Positions 9,920 through 17,134 of a DNA stretch of 64,000 nt are shown in pieces. Every line of letters begins with the position of its first letter. The stretch's first letter is position 1. This stretch comes from an uncultured Paracoccaceae bacterium (GTDB lineage Bacteria > Pseudomonadota > Alphaproteobacteria > Rhodobacterales > Rhodobacteraceae), in the NCBI GenBank assembly GCA_951812615.1, contig CATOSU010000004.1, positions 1 to 64,000 on the forward strand, in the 5' to 3' direction. The notes beneath the pieces are model-generated. The model saw only the letters and a list, made by a program, of their open reading frames with translations. It was not told where the DNA came from and made no database searches. The translations under genes and the position numbers were made by a program.

Positions 9920-10714
9920 TCACCCCCGTCCGGGGCGGAAAAAGGCGTTCCGTTCCATGCTGCCGGCAAAAACATACCCCTGCTCCGGATAGCTTTCGCC
10001 GAGCTTCCGAAGATACCCGCGCTGGACATGCGGTTTGGCGGCCTCGACGATCAGGGTTGGCGCGTGGTCGGTGATGATGCGGCGCGTGCCCAGCAGGGCC
10101 GGCCATTCATGCCCCTCGATGTCCAGATGCAGCAATGTGACCTTCCGGTCCCCCGGAACCAGATCGTCCAGCGTCGCAATCTCGACATCAATCGATGTGC
10201 CCTCCGCCGGCGCATCGGTCAGCTTCGCGCGGGCGCCCATCGCCGCGCCATGCGGCTTGCGGATCTGCAGCGGCAAGGTGCCCGGCGTTTCGCCAACCGC
10301 AAGCGGGTGCAGCGCGACATTGTTCAGCCCGTTCAGGGCGATGGTTTCCTGCGCGGCAGCGAGGCTGACAGGGTTGGGTTCAAAGGAATGCAGCCGGGCC
10401 CCCCGTGCCAGTGCCCGGCTGAGCGCCGGAAAGAAATCCCCGATGAACGCGCCGCCGGATATGATGTCGCCGCCGCCGGCCAGACGCTGCCTCAGGCGCA
10501 GTGTCGATGGTTCGTACACCGCCCCGGACAACAGGACCTGCGGCACCTCGCGCTTGGAATAGGGTTTCGGGACGGAATAAAAGCCATACTCGTTGACCGC
10601 GATGATGCTGTCAGTGTCCGCTGCCGGGTTTGCCACGCCTGTATTTCCCTCCGGGATCCGCTTTTTTCCGGCAGAATACGGGAAACCGCCGGAATTCATA
10701 CCTTTGAATTGCAT
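9920..10714 (-). CDS. FkbM-family methyltransferase
   Basis: This 264-residue protein has an FkbM-type SAM-dependent methyltransferase domain, with the SAM-site element SGGAFIGDFF, the acidic loop HSFEPNPVSL and the segment LLHLDIEGHEWPALL. The acceptor is unknown; relatives methylate sugars or polyketides. An alternative start MNSGGF lies five codons in. It is separated by 57 bases from the marC start and shares its strand. Confidence 0.82.
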   Translation of the reverse strand: MQFKGMNSGGFPYSAGKKRIPEGNTGVANPAADTDSIIAVNEYGFYSVPKPYSKREVPQVLLSGAVYEPSTLRLRQRLAGGGDIISGGAFIGDFFPALSRALARGARLHSFEPNPVSLAAAQETIALNGLNNVALHPLAVGETPGTLPLQIRKPHGAAMGARAKLTDAPAEGTSIDVEIATLDDLVPGDRKVTLLHLDIEGHEWPALLGTRRIITDHAPTLIVEAAKPHVQRGYLRKLGESYPEQGYVFAGSMERNAFFRPGRG

Positions 10715-10814
10715 CCGCCGGGCCGCTGCAGATTGTTACAGTTTTTTAAAGATTGATGTGCCGGGAAGGCTTGCAGTCCGCCGCGACTCGCAATACATCA
10801 ACCGAACGAAATGG

Positions 10815-10891
<77 letters not shown>

Positions 10892-10900
10892 ACGTAAAAG

Positions 10901-10938
10901 AACGGCCCGAAGCAAGTGCTTTCAGGGCCGTTTTTGTT
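10901..10938 (+). terminator. Rho-independent terminator after tRNA-fMet
   Basis: Arms aacggccc (10901-10908) and gggccgtt (10925-10932) pair, the inner aagca/tgctt extends the hairpin, and a T-run (tttttgttt) follows at once. Confidence 0.9.
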
Positions 10939-11073
10939 TGGCCGGTACAAACCGGTCTGCTTTGCGGAAATCGCTCGCGCCGGGACATCTGTATGGACGG
11001 CCCGCACGCCTGAACCTATCGTCGACGGCAAGGCGGCCAGTCCCCGCGGCGAGCCTGTCAGGAGAAGCGGACG

Positions 11074-12567
11074 ATGGACAGAAAATCCCCGAATGCGCTG
11101 CTGATTGTTGCCCTGACGATCACCACCGCGATTGCCTTGTGGGGCATTCTCGATCCGGCGGGGCTGGGCCGGATGGCGGCCACCGCGGTGGCGGCACAGT
11201 TCAACAGCCGTGGCTGGTTCATCATGCTGGAAATCAGCGGGCTGCTCTTTGTCGCGCTATACCTTGCCTTTTCTCGGTTCGGGAATGTGAAGTTGGGCCC
11301 GGATGACGCCGAGCCCGAATTCTCCACTCCGGCCTGGATCGCGATGCTGTTCGCGGCCGGCATGGGGGTGGGGCTGCTGTTTTACGGCGCGGCCGAACCG
11401 CTGACCCATTTCGAAACGCTCCGGCAGTTTTCAGGCGACCCGATGGCGGCCGGGCTGGCGCTGTTCGTGACTTATCTGAACTGGGGGTTTCATGCCTGGG
11501 CGATTTACGGGGTTGTCGGGCTGGTCATAGCCTATTTCGCATTCCGGCGGTCCCGCACGCTGCTGCTCAGCGCGCCGCTGGTCGAGGCGCTGGGCGATGC
11601 CCGATGGGTCCGGGGGCTGGCGTGGATGTTTGACCTGCTGTCGATCGTGGCCATCGCAATAGGGCTGGCCGGATCGCTGGCCATGGGCGTTTTTCAGGTG
11701 CAGGCGGGCCTGGCCGGCCTGATCGGGGTCGAAGACCCCGGCACACTGACAATTCCGGTCTTCGTGGCGATGTGCATCGCCTTTGTCATTCCCCTGCGGC
11801 GCGATCTGAGCGAGGGAATGGCGAAACTGTCCAATACCGCCATGCTGATCGCCATCGGGTTGATGGCTTACCTTCTGGTGCTCGGGCCCACATCCTTTGT
11901 CATGAACGGCATCGTTTCGGGCTTTGGACGATATCTGTTCAATGTTCTGCCGGGCGGTTTTTCGACCGCAGAGTTCTTCGATCACACGATCGTCGACTGG
12001 TTTCAGGGCTGGACGCTGAACTATATGATCTGGTGGCTGGCCTGGTCGCCCTTCGTGGGTATCTTCATCGCCCGGATTTCACGGGGGCGCACCGTTCGTG
12101 AATTTCTGACCGGCGTCATCGTGGCGCCAACACTGTTTTCGATCCTTTGGTTCGGCATCTTCGGAGGGCTCGGTTTCTTCGACGCCCTGCGCCATGACGG
12201 CGTGCTTTCGTCGATCAACAGTCAGGATCTGGACGCGACTACATTCGCCCTGCTGGACCGGTTTCCGCTGAGCGGGATTACCCGAACCGCGACGATCCTT
12301 GCCGCCTTCCTCTTTGTCTTGACCAGCGTGGTCAGCGCGGGGTTCACGCTGGCGATGATCGGAACCGGCGGAGATGAAAATCCGTCCCCGCGGCTGCGCA
12401 CGATCTGGGGCGTCATTCTCGGAGCGCTGGGGCTGGCCATGGTGCTGGTCGGGGACATCGCGCTGGTGCGTTCGATCATCGCGCTGTCGGCGATGGCCTT
12501 TGTGTTCATTGTCCCGATACTGGTACTGTGCCTGTTCCGGTCACTGCGGCGGGAGGTTCCGAAATGA
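11074..12567 (+). CDS. BCCT-family betaine/choline/carnitine-type transporter
   Basis: The 497-residue protein has about twelve membrane segments and the BCCT signatures GMGVGLLFYGAAEP and WGFHAWAIYG. The glycine stretch GMGVG is the form seen in sodium-coupled members. BCCT carriers take up quaternary ammonium or sulfonium osmolytes such as betaine, choline, carnitine or DMSP. The exact substrate is not readable. Its stop overlaps the start of a 30-codon ORF (ATGA at 12,564-12,567). Confidence 0.92.
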   Translation: MDRKSPNALLIVALTITTAIALWGILDPAGLGRMAATAVAAQFNSRGWFIMLEISGLLFVALYLAFSRFGNVKLGPDDAEPEFSTPAWIAMLFAAGMGVGLLFYGAAEPLTHFETLRQFSGDPMAAGLALFVTYLNWGFHAWAIYGVVGLVIAYFAFRRSRTLLLSAPLVEALGDARWVRGLAWMFDLLSIVAIAIGLAGSLAMGVFQVQAGLAGLIGVEDPGTLTIPVFVAMCIAFVIPLRRDLSEGMAKLSNTAMLIAIGLMAYLLVLGPTSFVMNGIVSGFGRYLFNVLPGGFSTAEFFDHTIVDWFQGWTLNYMIWWLAWSPFVGIFIARISRGRTVREFLTGVIVAPTLFSILWFGIFGGLGFFDALRHDGVLSSINSQDLDATTFALLDRFPLSGITRTATILAAFLFVLTSVVSAGFTLAMIGTGGDENPSPRLRTIWGVILGALGLAMVLVGDIALVRSIIALSAMAFVFIVPILVLCLFRSLRREVPK

Positions 12568-12656
12568 CCGGCGGATTTGTCGATACAGTTCTGAACATCA
12601 CGGTCTTCGCCTATATCGGGTTCCTGATCTGGCTGGCATTGCGCCCGGGCGGCTGA
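12564..12656 (+). CDS. 30-residue single-span membrane protein coupled to the BCCT gene
   Basis: The ORF starts inside the BCCT stop codon (ATGA overlap), encodes MTGGFVDTVL, then a hydrophobic helix ITVFAYIGFLIWLALR and ends RPGG. Its layout (short polar start, one helix of about 17 residues, positive end) is that of a real small membrane protein with the N terminus out. It could be a small subunit or stabiliser of the carrier, as MetS is for the MetP carrier, but that is only an analogy. I have no family for it. Confidence 0.6.
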   Translation: MTGGFVDTVLNITVFAYIGFLIWLALRPGG

Positions 12657-12778
12657 CCGGTCCGGGAAAAGCCGGGCGCCGGGCCATGTGCCGGCAGGTT
12701 CGTGATGACCCGCCCGTTGCCGCCTGTACGTTTTGCCGGCCCGGCCTCAAAACCCTGCCCGGTTTTGTACAAAACCCC

Positions 12779-13177
12779 TCAGTCCACTGTTTCCACCGGC
12801 CCGCCGGCCTTCTCCCACGCGGTGAACCCGCCCTCGATATGGGCCACCGGAGCAAGCCCCATCTCCTGTGCTGCCAGCGTCGCCAGAGCAGAGCGCCATG
12901 CCGAGGCGCAGTAGAAGACATAAGTCTTGTCCTGATTAAAAACCTCTTTGTGATAAGGGCTTTGCGGATCAATCCAGAACTCCAGCATCCCCCGCGGGCA
13001 GGAAAACGCACCGGGGATCTTACCCGTCCGTTTCAGCTCCCGGACGTCGCGCAGATCGACGATCACATGGTCCTCCGATCCCACGAGACCAAGCGCCTCC
13101 CCGGTCGGAATCGTCACGACCCGCGCGTTCGCCTCAGCAACCAGCGCTTTGGCACCTTTGGTGATGTTTTGTGGCAT
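12779..13177 (-). CDS. Rhodanese-domain protein
   Basis: The 132-residue protein is a single rhodanese domain: DVIVDLRDVREL-type strand near residue 40, then the active loop with Cys in VFYCASAWRS, and the C-terminal HIEGGFTAW. It may carry persulfide sulfur in the cytoplasm. No signal peptide is visible. It lies between the BCCT unit and tRNA-Ser, on the other strand. Confidence 0.88.
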   Translation of the reverse strand: MPQNITKGAKALVAEANARVVTIPTGEALGLVGSEDHVIVDLRDVRELKRTGKIPGAFSCPRGMLEFWIDPQSPYHKEVFNQDKTYVFYCASAWRSALATLAAQEMGLAPVAHIEGGFTAWEKAGGPVETVD

Positions 13178-13314
13178 CGGGAAAGTCCTCCGGTTTCTCG
13201 CCCGCAGCCTACAGGCTTTGCGGCCCGGCGCAATCGAGCCGTCGCGCCCGGCATTTCACCGAAACGTCACTTTGGCCTTGTTCTCTCCCGCACCACGCTG
13301 ATAAACGGGTCGGC

Positions 13315-13404
13315 GGAGACGTGGCCGAGTGGTCGAAGGCGCTCCCCTGCTAAGGGAGTAGGCGGGAAACCGTCTCGAGGGTTCGAATCCCTTCGTCTCC
13401 GCCA
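13315..13404 (+). tRNA. tRNA-Ser (GCU)
   Basis: The 90-base class II tRNA has the acceptor pair GGAGACG/CGTCTCC, a long variable arm, anticodon loop ctgctaa (GCU) and encoded CCA. A tyrosine integrase gene starts 122 bases after its 3' end, which marks the tRNA as the likely attachment site of the following element. Confidence 0.96.
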
Positions 13405-13429
13405 TCTACACATTGGAAAGACGGAACTC

Positions 13430-13450
13430 CGCCTCTAAGGCGTTGTTTTT
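13430..13450 (+). terminator. Weak terminator after tRNA-Ser
   Basis: A 5-bp stem cgcct/aggcg with a 3-base loop is followed by ttgttttt. Placement after the tRNA supports it, but the stem is short. Confidence 0.45.
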
Positions 13451-13526
13451 ATTGATTGCATGATGATCCCTGCGGATCGGTGGATTTCCGATCTTGGTAC
13501 AAATCTTGGTACAGGGATCCAAGGCG

Positions 13527-14819
13527 ATGTGGGGGCACCATCTCAAACAGCGCGGGCAATGGTGGCACTACTATCGGGCGGTGCCGGAGCGGTTTCGGCA
13601 TGTAGAGGCGCGGAGCCAGATCTGTTTCTCGTTGCGGACGCGGGATTTTTCCGAGGCAAAGGTTAAAGCGGCGCAGATTTCCTTTGACCTTGAGCAGGAA
13701 TGGCAACGCGCTGCGGAACTCGGTGTTTCAATCGAAAGTCACGATGCAGCCAAACGTTTTGCCGCTGCCATGCAGGCGCAGGTTTCCCGTGGCTTGAAAC
13801 CGCAGACCGCCGCAGAGTTTTCGGATACCGAACTACTTGAACGGCTGCGGATGTTGATCGGTGGTCAATCCGCCTTGCCAGAGCAAACGGCAGTGCTGGG
13901 GCTGGTCGACAAACCCGCGCTGTCGATGATGGACGCCTTCGAGCGGTTCTGGGCGCATATTGAGGACGAGTGGTCAGGTCTCAGCCACGACCAACGTCGG
14001 GTCAAGCGCAATGGCTATCTCAAGGCATTGTCCAATTTCCACGAGGCCGTGGGCGATGTGTCGATGTACGAGGTCGAACGCCATCACGCGCTGGGTTTTC
14101 GAACTTGGTGGCTCAAACGCCTGAAAGCCAAGGGGCTCAAACCCCACACGGGAAACAAAGACATCAATGCGCTGCGCCGTCTCATCACGACGAATTACGA
14201 CATCGACGCCCTGCAGGCGACCAACCCGTTCGCACGAATTCGGTTAAAGGACGAGCCGCAGACACCCCGCATGCCGTTCACTGATCCCCAAATCATAAAT
14301 GCAATTCAGCCGGGTGCTCTTGGTAAACTTGCGCCAGAATTCCAGAGGCTGTTCCGCCTCTTGGTCAACACCGGCATGCGCCCCGTCGAAGCCATCGGTC
14401 TGAAACTCGATGACATCAATCTCGATGCCGACGTGCCGCACGTCCATGTGCGAAAGAACGCTGTTCGCGGTCTGAAAACTGATCACTCTGAGCGCTTGCT
14501 GCCGCTCATGGGCGTATCGCTGCAAGCGGCCGAGGAACTGGTGGCCGCGGGTGGCTGGGGCAAACGCTTGGGTAAGAACATGTACGCTACCAGCGTGACA
14601 AACAAGGCCATGCGGGCGAGCGGCATTGTCACCGACAAACGCCAGAGCCTGTATTCGCTAAGGCATTGGTTTCAGGATCAGCTCACCAAACGAGACGTGG
14701 TTGACCGGGCGCAGGCGCAGTTGATGGGGCACAAGTTTCAGCGGCCCAAATACGGCTACGGCAAAGATTTGTCCGAGTTGCAGGAGATCATTTCCCAGTT
14801 CGCGATTGAAGCGCCTTGA
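13527..14819 (+). CDS. Tyrosine-type integrase of the element
   Basis: The 430-residue protein has an N-terminal arm-type region, a SAM-like core-binding domain around 130-230 and the catalytic domain from about 250: first Arg in NTGMRPVEA, the box with YSLRHWF (Tyr in place of the first His of HxxR, common among related integrases), LMGHKF and the nucleophile in KYGYGK. The start MWGHHLKQRG is chosen because it follows aagg and begins like the family; the frame is open to 13,494 with non-ATG starts. Integrating into the neighbouring tRNA-Ser is the expected role. Confidence 0.9.
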   Translation: MWGHHLKQRGQWWHYYRAVPERFRHVEARSQICFSLRTRDFSEAKVKAAQISFDLEQEWQRAAELGVSIESHDAAKRFAAAMQAQVSRGLKPQTAAEFSDTELLERLRMLIGGQSALPEQTAVLGLVDKPALSMMDAFERFWAHIEDEWSGLSHDQRRVKRNGYLKALSNFHEAVGDVSMYEVERHHALGFRTWWLKRLKAKGLKPHTGNKDINALRRLITTNYDIDALQATNPFARIRLKDEPQTPRMPFTDPQIINAIQPGALGKLAPEFQRLFRLLVNTGMRPVEAIGLKLDDINLDADVPHVHVRKNAVRGLKTDHSERLLPLMGVSLQAAEELVAAGGWGKRLGKNMYATSVTNKAMRASGIVTDKRQSLYSLRHWFQDQLTKRDVVDRAQAQLMGHKFQRPKYGYGKDLSELQEIISQFAIEAP

Positions 14820-14982
14820 GGCGGTCGCGCGAAGCCTGCAGGTCGGATTGCGCGGCATAGATTGCCTGCAAGCGGGCATGCAACTGCAGGAGTGCGGCCT
14901 CCTCGCGCCCATCGGTCTCTGGCAACAGATCGGCCAGGATCTGTTCCATACGGACAAACTCGTCATGGGTCAGCAGGGTCAT
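14788..14982 (-). CDS. Small helical protein of unknown function, 64 residues
   Basis: The ORF starts MTLLTHDEFVRM, is rich in Leu, Ala, Gln and Arg, and is predicted to be almost all helix (DLQASRDRLKALQ at the end), a likely short coiled coil. It overlaps the integrase 3' end tail to tail by 32 bases and diverges from the next gene. I do not recognise the family; small proteins at this spot can be excisionase-like or regulatory, but no helix-turn-helix is evident. Confidence 0.5.
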   Translation of the reverse strand: MTLLTHDEFVRMEQILADLLPETDGREEAALLQLHARLQAIYAAQSDLQASRDRLKALQSRTGK

Positions 14983-15079
14983 GATTAACCGGTACCGGAC
15001 CGGACACGCGCGAAGGAGCGACGGATTTCCGTTTGTGCAGTGCTGGCAGTATAGCGGTGGCTTGCTACGCTCTTTGGTG

Positions 15080-15421
15080 ATGGAAACAGGACCCAACACG
15101 GCAACACTTGAACGCGCCGAATACGAGACCCATGCTGCGACATGGAACGGCATTGCATTGGAGATCCGGCACTGTTCGAGTTGGTTTGCGATGCCCGATG
15201 ATGGTTTCATCACCCAGCACATCGAGATCCGCAGCCAGGACAAGCGTATCCTGCCGATCACCGAGACCGGCTATCGGTCGCATTTCATGAATGGCTCTGA
15301 AGCCCTGGCCGAGTTCAATCATGATCCCGTCGAGTTCGTGCTTTGGTGGTTGGAGGAAGCCGCAAAGGACCCAAATTGGAAGCGACGTGAGGAAGCCGAT
15401 CGGCAGGGATCACTGTTTTGA
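15080..15421 (+). CDS. Conserved hypothetical protein of plasmids and ICEs (SLF tail)
   Basis: The 113-residue protein carries the segments TWNGIALEIRHC, HIEIRS, PITETGYRSHF and a C-terminal RQGSLF. I have seen this pattern in hypothetical proteins on alphaproteobacterial plasmids and integrative elements, where it is encoded near replication and DUF genes. No catalytic motif is visible. The start METGPN was chosen because the homology-like region begins soon after; a GTG lies one codon upstream. Confidence 0.7.
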   Translation: METGPNTATLERAEYETHAATWNGIALEIRHCSSWFAMPDDGFITQHIEIRSQDKRILPITETGYRSHFMNGSEALAEFNHDPVEFVLWWLEEAAKDPNWKRREEADRQGSLF

Positions 15422-15586
15422 AGATAGCCAACGCATCAAAGCCGCGCTGTGCCATCGTTCGAAATCTTCCAGTTGCTCGGTGTCAAGACCGCGTTCACGG
15501 CGTTCGGCGACGAGCTCCTGCAATTGCGTTGGCGACACGATCTCGACTTCTTCCATCAAGGTGAAGCTGAAGGCTTTTTCCGGCAT
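15410..15586 (-). CDS. Small protein of unknown function, 58 residues
   Basis: The ORF starts MPEKAFSFTLMEEVE and ends RWLSSKQ, is predicted as mixed with a long Glu/Arg-rich helix (TQLQELVAERRER), and overlaps the preceding gene tail to tail by 12 bases. Upstream of it lie the two imperfect palindromic repeats at 15,612 and 15,742. Its amino-acid balance looks like a real protein and such short acidic-basic proteins on elements are often regulators, but that is inference. Confidence 0.5.
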   Translation of the reverse strand: MPEKAFSFTLMEEVEIVSPTQLQELVAERRERGLDTEQLEDFERWHSAALMRWLSSKQ

Positions 15587-15611
15587 TTTCAGGTGGGTTA
15601 CACGTTGACTG

Positions 15612-15639
15612 TACCCTTGCTTTTGTCAGAAGCAAAACT
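15612..15639. repeat. 28-bp direct repeat with internal palindrome, copy 1
   Basis: Core tgcttttg/cagaagca around a central t. It matches copy 2 at 24 of 28 positions. The outermost pair of the palindrome is t-a here and c-g in copy 2, a compensated change. Confidence 0.75.
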
Positions 15640-15741
15640 GTCAAGCAGCTGTTTCTTAACACTTTCTTCATGTATCATGGGTGTGTCTCCGTTGCTGGAG
15701 CGGCTTTGAAGGCCTTTCTCTCCACATCTGGTCTATGAAAA

Positions 15742-15769
15742 TACCCTCGCTTTTGACAAAAGCGAAACT
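15742..15769. repeat. 28-bp direct repeat with internal palindrome, copy 2
   Basis: Core cgcttttg-a-caaaagcg is a perfect palindrome. It lies 16 bases before the ATG of the recombinase at 15,786 and 130 bases after copy 1, so it probably acts as an operator or recombinase site. Confidence 0.75.
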
Positions 15770-15785
15770 CTAGCCCCACACGCTC

Positions 15786-16442
15786 ATGCGCAGCCCGGTT
15801 TCGTCAAAAAAACGAGCCTGGAATGCTGGTCAGATCGTCGGACAAAAGCGGGCGTTCTCGTCGGAGGATCTGGCGCAGATCGAAGCGCGGTTGCTGGCAG
15901 TGGAGAACTGGCACGATCTGGCTCTGCTGAGCTTCGGGCTGGATACGATGTTTCGGGCGAGCGACTTGCTGGCCACTCAGGTCTGGCAAGTGCGTTACCC
16001 TCAAGGCCCCGTCCGAACCTTGATCGCCCGGCGCCAACAGAAGACGCGGCACATCGTCAATCCGGTGCTGACACCGCAAACACGGCACTACCTGCGGAAA
16101 TGGCTGGGCGTGAGCGGCAAGAACGCGGCGGACCATGTGTTCACGCGCAGCAAACGATCGGATGGGTCCCCCATCACACGGGCGCACTATGCCGACCTGA
16201 TCAAAACCTGGGCGACGTGGCTCGGCCACACGCCAGCCGAATTCTCCAGCCATTCCATCCGGCGCAGCAAGCCGGCGCATATGTACTGGGCGGGCGAGGA
16301 TATTGCGCTGATCTCACGTCTGCTGGGGCACAAATCGATCGCCAACACGATCGAGTATCTGGGCATCACCCAGCACAAAGCGGAAAGCGCCGCTTTGCGT
16401 CATTCCTTGATGGCGGGACCGCAAATCGCCTCCGACGCCTAA
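15786..16442 (+). CDS. Catalytic-core-only tyrosine recombinase
   Basis: The 218-residue protein is a tyrosine recombinase catalytic domain with little else: first Arg in TMFRASDLL, Lys hairpin region RRQQKTRH, HxxR as HSIRR, LLGHKS and the Tyr in IEYLGI. The N-terminal core-binding domain seen in XerC/D is absent, so it needs a partner or acts on unusual sites. It stands just after palindromic repeat copy 2. Related short recombinases occur on alphaproteobacterial plasmids and elements. Confidence 0.85.
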   Translation: MRSPVSSKKRAWNAGQIVGQKRAFSSEDLAQIEARLLAVENWHDLALLSFGLDTMFRASDLLATQVWQVRYPQGPVRTLIARRQQKTRHIVNPVLTPQTRHYLRKWLGVSGKNAADHVFTRSKRSDGSPITRAHYADLIKTWATWLGHTPAEFSSHSIRRSKPAHMYWAGEDIALISRLLGHKSIANTIEYLGITQHKAESAALRHSLMAGPQIASDA

Positions 16443-16540
16443 GGCGGTTGTTGCACTTGGATGGCAAAAACCCGGACAAATGGCTTGGCCTTCCGACTGG
16501 TCAAATCACCCTCAAGTCAAACTTTTTTTATCAAGAAAAT

Positions 16541-16568
16541 TTGACGAAACTACAAATTTTAGTAGAAA
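16541..16568 (+). promoter_or_regulatory. Possible promoter of the exported coiled-coil gene
   Basis: TTGACG at 16,541 and TAGAAA at 16,563 are 16 bases apart in a strongly AT-rich stretch (16,510-16,590), which contrasts with the GC-rich surroundings. Confidence 0.4.
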
Positions 16569-16597
16569 ATGGAGATACTTACTCCTTTTCAACCAAA

Positions 16598-17071
16598 ATG
16601 GGACGATTTGGCAAACTGGCTAGCGCGATAGCTTTGAGCGGGGCCTTGGCAGGACCGCTGGAAGCGCAAGAAGACAATTCTACCGTGGTGTTGGCTGCCA
16701 TGGACAACAGAAGCGGCCAAGTGACCGACTGTGTGGCCTTTGTGCGCGAACAACGGGACTTGGCGGCTGAGAACGATATCGCGATGAGCCGGCGGGATCA
16801 GGTCGCGCTCTTGAACCAGTGCGAGAGCGGCATTTTGCAGGAGCGAATTGCCGAACAGGAGAGAATTATAACCGCACTGAATTCCGAAATCGCCCATCTC
16901 CAATTGCACGTCGATGAGCAAGGGCGTGTTATTGATGCCAACAATCAGGAAATTGCACGGATCTTGGCCATCAACGGCCAATTGATCATCCGCCGCCGCG
17001 AGGTTCGGGCGGAAACAGCCGCTATGCTGGATGAGGCCGAACGCATCCTCCAATCGCTCGCCACCTCTTAG
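16598..17071 (+). CDS. Exported coiled-coil protein of unknown function, 157 residues
   Basis: The protein starts MGRFGKLASAIALSGALAG and has a probable Sec signal peptide with cleavage near PLEAQ. The rest is mostly helix, with heptad-like stretches (QERIAEQERI, LNSEIAHLQLHVDEQ) from about 80 to 150 and two Cys residues in the mature part. It may be a periplasmic structural or adaptor protein. Codon use and AT-rich flanks suggest transfer. I do not know a family. It is followed by two more unknown genes on the same strand. Confidence 0.65.
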   Translation: MGRFGKLASAIALSGALAGPLEAQEDNSTVVLAAMDNRSGQVTDCVAFVREQRDLAAENDIAMSRRDQVALLNQCESGILQERIAEQERIITALNSEIAHLQLHVDEQGRVIDANNQEIARILAINGQLIIRRREVRAETAAMLDEAERILQSLATS

Positions 17072-17087
17072 CTGCGCCGGTAGAAAT

Positions 17088-17128
17088 TTGAAAAATATAG
17101 GAAATTCTGCTATGATATGTAGAATTTC
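17088..17128 (+). promoter_or_regulatory. Promoter with a palindromic operator over the -10
   Basis: TTGAAA (17,088-17,093), a 17-bp spacer and TATGAT (17,111-17,116) preceded by TG make a near-consensus promoter. The -10 sits between inverted arms gaaattctgc (17,101-17,110) and gtagaatttc (17,119-17,128), which pair at nine of ten positions. The start codon of the next gene is seven bases further on. Confidence 0.7.
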
Positions 17129-17134
17129 TTATGC

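Noticed and set aside
8558-10756. Very long open frame on the plus strand (732 codons) antisense to SDR, marC and fkbM genes
   Set aside because: Composition is typical of a GC-rich antisense shadow (His, Gln, Arg, Pro rich), and the three genes on the other strand have clear families.
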